The notes under the pieces were generated by a model. That model saw only the letters and a program-made list of their open reading frames with translations, was not told the DNA's origin and did no database searches. The translations under genes and the position numbers were made by a program. Source: Photobacterium damselae (GTDB taxonomy: Bacteria; Pseudomonadota; Gammaproteobacteria; Enterobacterales; Vibrionaceae). From it: DNA of 64,000 nt. Location of the stretch: NCBI RefSeq assembly GCF_003026815.1, contig NZ_PYOG01000022.1, positions 1 through 64,000 of the forward strand, written 5' to 3'. Each line of letters opens with the position of its first letter. Position 1 is the first letter of the stretch. This document shows, one piece after another, positions 33,223 through 41,701 of the stretch.

Positions 33223-33244
33223 ATATTATAGAAGAAAATTGCCA

Positions 33245-33451
33245 TTACAGTTCATTTTTTGCTTTATCGATATTTCTTTTATTGCTGTTGTACTGTGCCA
33301 TTGTTGCGCCATTACCTTTTTTTAGTTCAGAACCAGCAACTTTCGCAAATGATTTATTTGTATCTTCAGCACCATCAAGGTAGTTTTTTATTGCCTCTTT
33401 CATTCCTTGTTCAATGAAATTAGTAGCTTTTGGTTGCGTGTTATTTGACAT
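33245..33451 (-). CDS. small hypothetical protein
   Basis: A 68-residue, polar, Lys/Asn/Gln-rich protein (MSNNTQPKATN ...). The ATG at 33451 is preferred because AAGGTG lies seven bases upstream; this Shine-Dalgarno is inside the end of the preceding gene, so the two are likely coupled. No family is recognised. Confidence 0.5.
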   Translation of the reverse strand: MSNNTQPKATNFIEQGMKEAIKNYLDGAEDTNKSFAKVAGSELKKGNGATMAQYNSNKRNIDKAKNEL

Positions 33452-33452
33452 T

Positions 33453-33848
33453 TTATTCACCTTTAGATGTTGTTAAAACTATTTCGACTAGATCGATAGC
33501 CTTTAATAGTTTACTTGTATTTAACGAAATTAGCTTCCAACCTGATTCTAAAATTTCGTTTTTAGAAATTGAGCAAGAAAAGATTAATTTGTCTTGTTCA
33601 AGAATAATAGTGCGACTTTTTTGAAAATCCTGAAAGTCTTTGTGTTGAACTCTTATTTTCTTGATACCGCGAGCTCTAAGTTGTTTTTTAGCCTCTGAAA
33701 ATAATGAATTAATTTCTTTGCTAGATCTTGTATCTCCAAAGAGCTTTTGTTTCATTTCGGCAAAAGTTTGTTCAACGTCGCCAATATGTTCAAGTGAATT
33801 TGATGCTTTATTCTTCCTAAATAAAGAAAGTTCAACAACGTTGTCCAT
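33453..33848 (-). CDS. hypothetical protein
   Basis: A 131-residue soluble protein with a basic centre (KKQLRARGIKKIRVQ) and a beta-rich second half. It is not recognised. A tandem AGTTA tract lies about 20 bases upstream of its ATG in the probable promoter or leader. It is the second of three leftward genes; the first encodes a helix-turn-helix protein. Confidence 0.5.
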   Translation of the reverse strand: MDNVVELSLFRKNKASNSLEHIGDVEQTFAEMKQKLFGDTRSSKEINSLFSEAKKQLRARGIKKIRVQHKDFQDFQKSRTIILEQDKLIFSCSISKNEILESGWKLISLNTSKLLKAIDLVEIVLTTSKGE

Positions 33849-33865
33849 AAGGGCGCTCCTGAAGT

Positions 33866-33894
33866 AGTTAAGTTAAGTTAAGTTAAGTTAAGTT
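33866..33894. repeat. AGTTA pentamer tract 1
   Basis: Five perfect AGTTA units plus a variant AGTTT. It overlaps the 3' end of the helix-turn-helix gene and lies 18-46 bases upstream of the 33848 start codon. Confidence 0.9.
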
Positions 33895-34273
33895 TGGATG
33901 CATTTATTACTTTAAAAAATGACTCAATATCTTCACTACTAATTACCAAGTCACTCGTAGTTAAGATTTTTGCAATAGCTTGATTGGAAATACCTATATG
34001 ATGTAACTCATATAGTTTTTCTACACAATAAGTATTATTCACAGGTTGACTCATATTGTTTTTTAGCCGCTGTGAAATAGCTGAAGGACTAATGCCTAGT
34101 GAGTTCGCTATACGCTTTTGCGACACACCAGATTCATATAAAGCTAATATGAGTTGTCCTTTGCTATCCTTATCTAACATCTGGTAGCGTTCTGAAATAT
34201 CAGTTGATTCTTTATGATTATCAGTTACTGATTTAACAGCAGATGCAATCAAAGGTGCTCCTAACCACCACAT
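33878..34273 (-). CDS. membrane-anchored or hydrophobic-start HTH protein
   Basis: A 131-residue protein from the ATG at 34273 (AGG upstream). The N-terminus MWWLGAPLIASAVKSV is hydrophobic and might be a weak anchor. Residues 45-75 form a clear helix-turn-helix (SGVSQKRIANSLGISPSAIS), and a second HTH-like part (GISNQAIAKIL) follows. The last codons are encoded within the AGTTA tract. With like tracts upstream of itself and of the next gene, self-regulation is a reasonable inference. Confidence 0.58.
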   Translation of the reverse strand: MWWLGAPLIASAVKSVTDNHKESTDISERYQMLDKDSKGQLILALYESGVSQKRIANSLGISPSAISQRLKNNMSQPVNNTYCVEKLYELHHIGISNQAIAKILTTSDLVISSEDIESFFKVINASKLNLT

Positions 34274-34315
34274 AAAATACCTATTCAAACTCGTTTTTTT
34301 TATTCTATGTTGTTA

Positions 34316-34350
34316 AGTTAAGTTAAGTCAAGTTAAGTTTACTTAAGTTT
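34316..34350. repeat. AGTTA pentamer tract 2
   Basis: AGTTA, AGTTA, AGTCA, AGTTA, AGTTT, then ACTTAAGTTT. It sits 43-77 bases upstream of the helix-turn-helix gene start, where a promoter or operator is expected. Confidence 0.85.
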
Positions 34351-34500
34351 TTTTGGTGGGGTTTTTGTTTAGTCAATTAATGTTAATAATTATTGTGGCG
34401 GTTTTTTTGTCCCTCGAGACTTTGTGGTTAATCTTTGCTCAAATGTTTATGCTCAAGGGTTAGGTCGGAGAAGGGGATTTTTATAATTGAACCTATATTG

Positions 34501-34643
34501 TAGGTTCTTCTGAGTGTTAATAAAACTCAAACGAGGGTCACTCTCGGGAAATAAAAATTTTTCAGCCATCTTAGCCGCCACCACCGAGGTTGGTGATATA
34601 TACCATTTCTGGTGGTAAAGGGCTGAGCGTGATGCGTAACGTT
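34501..34643 (+). repeat. structured repeat element, copy 1
   Basis: A 143-base element nearly repeated at 37435-37575. It can fold into two main stems: GAGTG (34512) with CACTC (34539), and ACCACC (34580) with GGTGGT (34611), the latter extended by CAGCC (34563) with GGCTG (34621). The shared 3' block is GAGCGTGATGCGTAACGTT. No protein is encoded. It occupies most of the gap of about 460 bases between 34273 and 34732. It may be an ncRNA or a mobile-element end. Confidence 0.7.
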
Positions 34644-34731
34644 TAATTCATTGTTTTTTTTATCCTAAACTTGAAATTATCACATACAACCTCCATGTAT
34701 ATGTATATTTAAACATATAAAGAGTTTAGAG

Positions 34732-35928
34732 ATGGATAGAGCTTATAACGAGACAACGGATACTATTGAATACGCAGCTAAAATAAATGAAAAAGAAGAA
34801 TCGTTGCGAAAGAAACATTTGGAAAAAGCAAATTATAAGTGTCCTAATTTTTTATGTCGATATGACGCAACACCATGTGCTTTTGGTGATGAATATATAC
34901 AGCCTGCTCATTTTCGATATCTAAATGGACATGTTACTAATTGTACATTTGATAAAGCATCAGGAGTATTTATTGAAGAAAAAGATAAGAATGGTAATTA
35001 TAGTTATAGGCAATCATATATTACAGAATTGATTGAGCCTAAGCCAAATCAAAATAAATCCAGCTCAAATAATACTATCTTAAAGGATAGTATGGAGAGA
35101 AGTAGTTCTTCAGCTAATAGAAAAAATGTAAAAAATGGAACTTCAAAAAGAAAGGTTCAAGTATCCAGCTATTTATCAGCTCCTACAAATTTCTATTTGC
35201 AAGATCCAATTAATAATGCATCCTTAAAATTTACTGTCTTAAAAAGAATGGGGACTTACCGATCACAATATCAAAAAATATCAAATTCTTTTACTAAGTA
35301 CAAAAATAATTATATTTTCTATTCCCCTATATATTCTTATAATGAAATTAAGCTGAATGAAAATGAAATTATTGTAACACTTTTGCCTAAAGATTCTTTG
35401 ACTAATAAACGATACGAATTACATTTATTATGTCAAGAATGGCCTGAGCAACATAAAAAAGCTGTATACGATGAGTTAAAAAGGGCATTGAAGACTAGTA
35501 AAGATAATTATAAGAACAATAGTTCTGAGTGCGTTAATTTATTTTTTTTAGGAAAGCAAGACAAATTAAATAGCAACATATTTCTCTGTGAATACGCGGA
35601 GTTTCTGTATGTGTATGCAGGGAGTAAATTTAACTTGTCTTACAATAAGTTTGGTACGTATGATTTTTTGGAAAAGAAGGTTGACAACAAGGATAAAAAA
35701 ATATGTATTGAACAGCCACAGCCACAGCCACAGCCACAGCCACAGCCACAGCCACAGCCACAGCCACAGCCACAGCCACAGCCACAGCCACAGCCACAGC
35801 CACAGCCACAGTTTCAAAATAAAAAAGTTACAAAAAAGAATGATGAGAGGGATAAAATAGTCAGAGTTGGCAATCGAGGGTTAAAGGAAAAGATAAAAAG
35901 TTATTTTAATAAATTATTTAGGATGTAA
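34732..35928 (+). CDS. orphan protein with Cys/His cluster and (Gln-Pro)16 repeat
   Basis: A 398-residue protein of strongly AT-rich coding sequence. Residues 35-75 contain Cys and His ([14 protein letters not shown] ... [12 protein letters not shown]), reminiscent of the zinc-binding start of CoiA-like proteins. A Ser/Asn/Lys-rich linker follows, then a folded-looking domain (residues 140-310: [24 protein letters not shown]). A (QP)16 rod encoded by CAGCCA units comes next, and a basic C-terminus. No function is known. Isolated between two repeat elements, it looks like horizontally acquired cargo. Confidence 0.6.
35713..35811 (+). repeat. CAGCCA hexanucleotide microsatellite, 16.5 units
   Basis: Sixteen perfect CAGCCA copies plus CAG, in frame, encode alternating Gln and Pro. 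Perfect identity of all units indicates recent slippage. Copy-number change would alter rod length without shifting the frame. Confidence 0.97.
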
Positions 35929-35939
35929 GTTGTTAAAGT

Positions 35940-35970
35940 CTAACTCAGACTAGTTTCTGAGTTAGATTTT
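35940..35970 (+). terminator. terminator after the repeat-containing orphan
   Basis: A perfect 10-bp stem CTAACTCAGA / TCTGAGTTAG with a six-base loop is followed by ATTTT, 11 bases after the stop codon. Confidence 0.75.
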
Positions 35971-36584
35971 ATATTATTGGGTTAGATGAGTCTTAATTCC
36001 AAGCGTGACAATTGTGCATAAGACTTTGATTTGTAGTAAATGGAGGGGTATCTGTAGTATAAAATTGTTATTTTTCATATCTAAATCATTCAGTTGTGAC
36101 GAAGTAGGTCAACATTATTCACAATAATTGTGGAATTTATAAAACTAAGATAATCAAGTGCTCTCAACGAAGGTGACATGTCAGTAAGTAACTAGCCCAA
36201 ATAAATATAATTGGAGTGATTTTTAATTATTGCTAATACTTCGATTTCATGCAGAGTGCTCTGATTCAATCAGCTAACGTCGATTTAGGCTATGCTAATT
36301 TAATGGAATTAATAACGAACTTTGTCCTTGAAGTGTCCTAAGTAACAAAAGAAGTCGTTTAACTATGTAATATCAAATAGTTACAAGATACGTATTAGAG
36401 TCAATCCAGTATAAGCTTGGTTCGTTAGTTTTTTTCATATTTTTCCCAAAAGCCGTTGGCTCAATATCAAGTTACCGCAATCACTGACAAGTAGCATAAC
36501 AACTTAATATTTTATTAAAGCAGTACGTTATAAGGCTAAGTATCCCGTAACTGACCTAACAGAGGCAAGTTTTTAGCGAAAATA
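35971..36584. other. AT-rich non-coding stretch
   Basis: No gene, RNA gene or convincing repeat is seen in these 614 bases. It has many stops in all frames and looks like decayed sequence leading into the winged-helix pseudogene. Confidence 0.5.
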
Positions 36585-36830
36585 AAGCCGGTGATTTCGT
36601 TATAAACCTTAGCGGATGATAATTGATGGAAGCGCGGTACGATTCGCTCCTTATCAATTTGGCCTAATAAATTTGAGTAAAACCCAGCTGAAAGTTCTGC
36701 GGTCAATAAATCCTGGGGAATAAGTAACTTCTGAGCAGATAGCCGAGCGTTGTAACTTGTCGAGTTCGTGGGCTAGTACTTTGTTGAAGACAGTTTGGGA
36801 GAAGGGGGATTTAGTAAGAGACGTTGTGGT
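36585..36830 (+). pseudogene. decayed copy of the winged-helix gene at 32781
   Basis: It aligns to about 32749-33050 over its length: TTATAAACCTTAGCGGATGA is identical, as are GGCCTAATAAA, CAATAAATCCTGGGGAA and GAGCAGATAGCCGAGCGTTG. About 44 bases covering the likely start are deleted, and several in-frame stops are present, so it is not functional. Confidence 0.85.
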
Positions 36831-36943
36831 AAGAAAATGTGGAGGAATGGTGTTCACTTATCATTTTTTCGATACGTGATATGTTGAATATGTTCTTTGT
36901 TAACCATAATATAAAAATTAAATATTATATTAGCAATGGATTA

Positions 36944-37432
36944 ATGATGCGCTCAGACGTAATAAAATTCACTTTAGATGCTGTTAATGATATCGGTATT
37001 AATTCTGATTGGAGTACTAGTGACTGGACCAGAAAAATAAAAAATGATTTATGCCGATTAGGTAAAGAGCAAGGATTTTGGGTTTATGCATCTTCTTGTG
37101 ATGAGTCTCATGAGGGGGAGTGGCTTTATGATATTACATGGCTAAATTATGATGGTGAATACATTAAAAATGTTGAGTTAGTTGTTGAGTCTGAGTGGGA
37201 TATTAATGGATTGAACTCTGATTTTCAAAAATTATTAATTGCTAGATCTCCTATGAAGTTATTTATCTTTCAACAGGCCAATGAAGTGGCGGCAGATAGA
37301 ATGATAGCTAACTTTATGGGCCAAATTGAGATTTTTAATGCTAATAATCAATATGTTAGTGGTGATAAATACATTTTTTCATGCTGGTTATGGACTGATC
37401 ATAGGTTCTATCATAAAGAGATATCTTTATAA
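36944..37432 (+). CDS. orphan hypothetical protein
   Basis: About 162 residues from MMRSDVIKF at 36944; an in-frame upstream start at 36839 would run through the pseudogene edge and is less likely. It has a mixed alpha/beta pattern: WLYDITWLNYDGEYIKN, then VVESEWDINGLNSDFQKLLI and KLFIFQQ. The spaced Asp, Glu and Lys residues recall nuclease-like cores, but this is weak. A structured repeat begins two bases after its stop. Confidence 0.5.
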   Translation: MMRSDVIKFTLDAVNDIGINSDWSTSDWTRKIKNDLCRLGKEQGFWVYASSCDESHEGEWLYDITWLNYDGEYIKNVELVVESEWDINGLNSDFQKLLIARSPMKLFIFQQANEVAADRMIANFMGQIEIFNANNQYVSGDKYIFSCWLWTDHRFYHKEISL

Positions 37433-37434
37433 CT

Positions 37435-37575
37435 TAGGGTCTTCTGGGCGCTCAGAAACTTCAAACGAGTCACGCCCTCGGGGAATAAAAATTTTCGGCT
37501 TTCTTAGCTACACCACCGAGGCTGGTGATTTAGACTATTTTCGGTGGTGAAGGGCAGAGCGTGATGCGTAACGTT
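37435..37575 (+). repeat. structured repeat element, copy 2
   Basis: Second copy of the element at 34501-34643, same orientation. The first stem here is GGGCG (37446) with CGCCC (37473) where copy 1 has GAGTG with CACTC, so both sides changed together. The second stem is a perfect CACCACCGA (37511) with TCGGTGGTG (37541). The conserved 3' end is GAGCGTGATGCGTAACGTT. Confidence 0.7.
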
Positions 37576-37600
37576 ATAAAAAAGAGAAAATGCATCCAAA

Positions 37601-37644
37601 TAAAAAGGGATTCAAATTACGACTCGTACGTATTTTAAATCCCT
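37601..37644 (-). terminator. terminator after the HipA-like/DUF3037 operon
   Basis: AGGGATT (37606) pairs with AATCCCT (37638), and most bases between continue the stem. On the minus strand it is followed by TTTTTATTT. It lies 22 bases after the DUF3037 stop codon. Confidence 0.65.
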
Positions 37645-37666
37645 CTGTAGTAATATAAAATTTGCT

Positions 37667-38512
37667 TTAATTTACTAATTGAAAATTAGCTGCATTTTCT
37701 GAGTTAAAACGAGCAAATCTTTCAATGCTATTAATGTCTTTTATATCGTAGACTTTTACGCCTAACGTATTCATCTCTTCAGTCAAAGAACCAAATGCTG
37801 CATCCAAGTTCTTATTTTTAAAATCTGGACGCTCAACTGCAAAAAGAAAATTATTAGCATCAATCGTATCAGAGTTTAAGAGGTGCTTAACCCTTGATAT
37901 CCAAAACTCTCCATGGTCAATTAATTTGAGAGGTGTTTCTTGGAAGAAACTGAGTGGTTTGATAGCTTTTGTCTCTATATTATCCGTTGCAACTAGCGGC
38001 AACTCAAATGCCATATAATCAGTGCTCAGTTTACTCTTAGTGAACTTATACTTACTTACTTGATCTAGCTGTTTCTTCAAGCTTTTTACTAGAAGTATTT
38101 CACGATGTTCTTTAGTATTAAAGCTTCGCCCTACATATTGCTGGAAAAGTGTTTCTAATACGATTGTAAGTGAGTCAGTAGTAAGTAATGCTGCTGTTTC
38201 ACTATAGGTTAGAAAACCTTCTTTGGGTCTTGTAACTTCATCCATAAAGCTAGCCAAGGCTTTACCTGTCATTCCTTGTGTAAACTCTTGGATTCTTTGA
38301 AGCTCAACGTTAAACATCTTGATTGCATTAGCATATAACTGGCCATCAAGATCATCAAAAAACTGAGATACCCGTCCAAATCGCGTATTGGCTAGCTTAA
38401 ACTGTACTTCACCCGTTTGTGGGGCATGTATGACGATACCAACATTGGCAAACTCTTGAGTTTCGCTGAATGGCATAAAACGGATCACTGAATAACGTAC
38501 TAGTTTTTTCAT
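37667..38512 (-). CDS. DUF3037 family protein
   Basis: A 281-residue protein starting MKKLVRYSVIRFMPF at 38512, where its ATG overlaps the TGA of the kinase gene (ATGA) and GGGAGGG lies upstream. The N-terminal FANVGIVIHAP and RFGRVSQFFDDLDGQLYANA are the DUF3037 signature. The biochemical role is unknown. DUF3037 genes commonly sit beside HipA-like kinases, as here, suggesting they act together. Confidence 0.8.
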   Translation of the reverse strand: MKKLVRYSVIRFMPFSETQEFANVGIVIHAPQTGEVQFKLANTRFGRVSQFFDDLDGQLYANAIKMFNVELQRIQEFTQGMTGKALASFMDEVTRPKEGFLTYSETAALLTTDSLTIVLETLFQQYVGRSFNTKEHREILLVKSLKKQLDQVSKYKFTKSKLSTDYMAFELPLVATDNIETKAIKPLSFFQETPLKLIDHGEFWISRVKHLLNSDTIDANNFLFAVERPDFKNKNLDAAFGSLTEEMNTLGVKVYDIKDINSIERFARFNSENAANFQLVN

Positions 38513-39225
38513 TTTATACCCTCCCAAAACTCAGGTAATCTAAAGCGTGATAGTGTAGTTCTAATTTCTTTTAGGATACTATCATCTCCACAATTATCTA
38601 GCCATTCTTCTGGAACAGATTCTAGTATAGAGTCTAGCTCTTTCATTGCATCTTCAAGACGACTTTCATAATATTCTTTATCAAATAAATCCTTTTGTTC
38701 AGTAAACCAAGCAGTTGAGGCTACATGAATCCGTTTTAAGGACTCAAAAATTTGGTCATGTTCTCTGTCAAATGCTAGATTATGATCAAGAACAACAAAT
38801 GAACATAAATCAGAACAGATAAATAAGTTAGGGTTCCCACCATACTCTGTTAGATTCCGATCACCGTTTTTAATCCAATAATCAAATAAAAAGAGTAGTT
38901 TTAGTTGCTCAGTATCAAGTTTAGAAATTAGGTGGAATGGCACATCTTGGATATTCTCTTCATATTTGGAAGCAAACCAATCACCTTCTGTCAGTTCATA
39001 AGTTCCAAACTCAATTAGTGACTCGTCAACATAGGCAATTTCAAAATCAGGAATTGGAATACCTAGTGCTTTGCCTAATTGACCACATACCCATTCATTA
39101 ATTAAGCCTCGATACGTAGTATTTGGACCTTTAACAATATATTGGTTTCCATTATCGCCAACACAGAGGTATGGGCCAGTCTGACCTTGTTTCATCTTTC
39201 TAATGATTCTTTCGATGTAAACCAT
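38509..39225 (-). CDS. HipA-like kinase domain protein
   Basis: A 238-residue protein with a reduced HipA/PI3-like kinase fold: an N-terminal nucleotide-binding part (YIVKGPNTTYRGLINEWVCG), a catalytic loop-like FDYWIKNGDRNL and a metal-binding VVLDHNLAFD. Full-length HipA is about 440 residues, so this is the short single-domain form. It is not preceded by a HipB-like repressor; its partner is the downstream DUF3037 gene. A toxin-antitoxin or defence role is possible but unproven. Confidence 0.78.
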   Translation of the reverse strand: MVYIERIIRKMKQGQTGPYLCVGDNGNQYIVKGPNTTYRGLINEWVCGQLGKALGIPIPDFEIAYVDESLIEFGTYELTEGDWFASKYEENIQDVPFHLISKLDTEQLKLLFLFDYWIKNGDRNLTEYGGNPNLFICSDLCSFVVLDHNLAFDREHDQIFESLKRIHVASTAWFTEQKDLFDKEYYESRLEDAMKELDSILESVPEEWLDNCGDDSILKEIRTTLSRFRLPEFWEGIK

Positions 39226-39389
39226 ATCGCTTAATTATCTAAAATTGATGAAGTTACATTATCATAACTTAGTTAGCTGTTGATATAATCAAGACCAATT
39301 AAGTGCATAATAAAAGTAGATATCAATCTCATAAGGCTCTGATACATACCTACAAGAAACTCAATAGCTTCATCATTAAAGAAAGCTTT

Positions 39390-40316
39390 CTAAGCCACTT
39401 TCTTGTGTGGTTTCTTCACTTTTTGCTTCTTTAACCAATTAGGTAGCAGGCTGTTTGTCATAGTTGCGACCACAATTAAACTCAATCCAAAGATTTGCTG
39501 GTGGGTGAAAGTTTGCTGAAAGAAGACAAATTGCCAGATGGTTGAGAATATTAAGTTGGTGAAGATTAAAGGTGCTAATTGTGATCCGCTGTGTGCCAAT
39601 TTATAAGCCTTAGCTCGATTGACTTGAGTATTAATAACCAGCAGTGCCATCATGACTAAAAAGAGTAGTTGATGCAGACCTTGATTTGAACTGATCAGAG
39701 AAACAAAATGAAATTCGCTTGAACTAAACAGAGCAATCGGAAGTACAAAGACAGCGGCACTGGCAAAGCACCAGAAATTGATCTCTTTAGGTGATAGGGT
39801 ACTTTTAGATGAACGATAAAGCGCTAATTGAGAGCCGGCATTAAAAATACCACCAGCAATACCAAGTAAGATATCAAATCGCCATTTCATCTCACCGCTA
39901 TGACCAGCAAGTAAAATCACTCCCACAAACGTGACAATTAATGCTGCAATATTCCAAACATTGATGCGAACTTTAAAGAAAAGTCGCTCCAAGATTGGCA
40001 TAAATAAAGGGCCAGTAGCAAAAAGAACAACACTTTCAACCAACGAGAGTGTTTGGAGTGATTTTAGAAAACATAACTGACACAAACCAATACATAATGC
40101 GCGAGTTAGTAATGGTTTAAACTCCTGCTTTGATGGCAATTTTATGTTAGTAAAACTTAAAACTATAAGGAGTATTAATGCTGGCATAGAAAAACGTAAG
40201 AAACTAAACCATGGAATGGGGAGCTGATTACTGAGAAGTTTAGCTAGTAGTCCAGTTGCTGATAAACTTAAGGTAGATAACAGCATATATTGTACTGCGC
40301 GATCAATTTTGAGCAT
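39390..40316 (-). CDS. EamA-family (DMT) transporter
   Basis: A 308-residue inner-membrane protein with about ten hydrophobic segments and two EamA repeats of the drug/metabolite transporter superfamily. The substrate is unknown; relatives export amino acids or metabolites. The basic C-terminal tail (KKQKVKKPHKKVA) is cytoplasmic. It is divergent from a LysR regulator whose start lies 93 bases away, the usual sign that the regulator controls it. Confidence 0.87.
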   Translation of the reverse strand: MLKIDRAVQYMLLSTLSLSATGLLAKLLSNQLPIPWFSFLRFSMPALILLIVLSFTNIKLPSKQEFKPLLTRALCIGLCQLCFLKSLQTLSLVESVVLFATGPLFMPILERLFFKVRINVWNIAALIVTFVGVILLAGHSGEMKWRFDILLGIAGGIFNAGSQLALYRSSKSTLSPKEINFWCFASAAVFVLPIALFSSSEFHFVSLISSNQGLHQLLFLVMMALLVINTQVNRAKAYKLAHSGSQLAPLIFTNLIFSTIWQFVFFQQTFTHQQIFGLSLIVVATMTNSLLPNWLKKQKVKKPHKKVA

Positions 40317-40408
40317 GGTTGCCTCCGTTTATAGAAAGCGATGTTACGCCGATTAATGGTAAACTAATAGCGAGTAATTTTAACCAGTCATGTAAGGAAA
40401 ACTTACAG

Positions 40409-41320
40409 ATGAAAAGAGCGTTACCTTTAAAATCGATCAATTCATTTATTGCAGTAGCACAAACTGGAAGCATGAGTGAAGCTGCTAATGAATTACACGT
40501 GAGCCATTCAGCGATCAGTCAGTCGATAAAGTCATTAGAAATTATGCTGGAAAGACCTTTGTTTGAGCGCATTGGTCGTAGGGTACAGCTTAATGACGAG
40601 GGGAAGCGCTATTACGATAAAATTGCTCCAGCGTTTGAGCACATAGTGAGTGCCACTGAAGAATTGTTGGCTAGTAAAAAAGAAGAGCATCTGACATTAA
40701 ATATGGTGAACTCACTAGCATTGCATTGGTGGATCCCAAGAGTTGAAAGCTTTCAACAATATGCGCCTGATATTGATATTCGAATGTCTAATTTAATTGG
40801 ATGCTTTAATTTAGATAAACACAGTGTAGATGCCGCCTTGGTTCATGGAAATCGAAATGAATGGCTGGGGTATTATTGTGAACCACTTCTGGATGATGAG
40901 TTAGTAATGGTCTGTAGCTCTGAGTTGCTTGCTCATAAAGGTATGGATACAGAGTTATTAGATGCTTCCGTTATTGCATCATTATTACAACAGAGTAAAC
41001 CGATTTTTGTCGTTAACGATAAGAGAAAGGATGATTGGGATACATGGTGCCAACAAAATGGGGTTAATCCTCCTGATATGTCTAAAGGCTTAATATTTCC
41101 AGCTTCAATTCAGGCTGTTCAAGCAACCATTCGTCGTCTTGGCATACTTGTGACTCATCGATTGTTTGTTCGTGATGATATTCGTTATGGTTTGCTAACA
41201 GAAATTGGTCATAACGTACGCTGCGATGATCTAAGTTTTTTTCTAGCGTGTAATCACAATAAAGCAGGGCAGAAAAGTATGGTTGTTCTTACTGAATGGT
41301 TAAAGCGTGAGTTTAAGTAG
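40409..41320 (+). CDS. LysR-family transcriptional regulator
   Basis: A 303-residue regulator. The N-terminal winged helix (INSFIAVAQTGSMSEAANEL, HVSHSAISQSIKSLE) is followed by a periplasmic-binding-like effector domain. The ATG at 40409 with TAAGGAAA upstream is preferred over 40319. The C-terminal part resembles GcvA-type regulators. It probably controls the divergent EamA transporter (inference from layout). Confidence 0.9.
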   Translation: MKRALPLKSINSFIAVAQTGSMSEAANELHVSHSAISQSIKSLEIMLERPLFERIGRRVQLNDEGKRYYDKIAPAFEHIVSATEELLASKKEEHLTLNMVNSLALHWWIPRVESFQQYAPDIDIRMSNLIGCFNLDKHSVDAALVHGNRNEWLGYYCEPLLDDELVMVCSSELLAHKGMDTELLDASVIASLLQQSKPIFVVNDKRKDDWDTWCQQNGVNPPDMSKGLIFPASIQAVQATIRRLGILVTHRLFVRDDIRYGLLTEIGHNVRCDDLSFFLACNHNKAGQKSMVVLTEWLKREFK

Positions 41321-41701
41321 TAAAGAAATGAAATTATTATATTTGTGATCTAAATACATAATAAGTATGTAATGTATAAATATACCCATAAGAAATATTG
41401 AATATATATGGTGTGGTTTCTCTTTATATGTAAATTTCATTATTTAGTAATTTGAGTAATAAATAGTCTTATTGATGTAATAAGTGTAGATAATGAAAAT
41501 TCAATTCTTTACTGGAATAATTCCTTTTTTGCATGGTGCGTAATATTTACATGTAATGAATATTTTTTCATCGTGATGTTTAGTCAAGGATGATTATTTT
41601 GCAGCTGAAAATATCAAAATAAAAATATATTAATATATTCGGTATGGATAAGGTTATATTCTGTATTTTACTAAATTTTATTATTTGGGGTTGAATTTCA
41701 T
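41321..41701. other. AT-rich intergenic region
   Basis: About 380 bases without a gene, very rich in A and T, before the lipoprotein glycosidase. It should contain that gene's promoter. No specific binding site was recognised. Confidence 0.5.

Noticed and set aside
128..33240. Attachment-site direct repeats at the prophage ends
   Set aside because: I compared the stretch next to the IS with the sequence after int by eye and found no convincing shared core; the IS may have disturbed attL.
34501..34643. Integron attC sites as an explanation for the repeated structured elements
   Set aside because: The 3' end reads AACGTTTAA or AACGTTATA, which does not fit the GTTRRRY core, and no integrase of the integron type or cassette array is present.
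35566..35860. Alternate-frame proteins made of Trp-Leu or His-Ser repeats
   Set aside because: They are shadows of the CAGCCA microsatellite; the Gln-Pro frame lies within a long gene with start, ribosome context and terminator.
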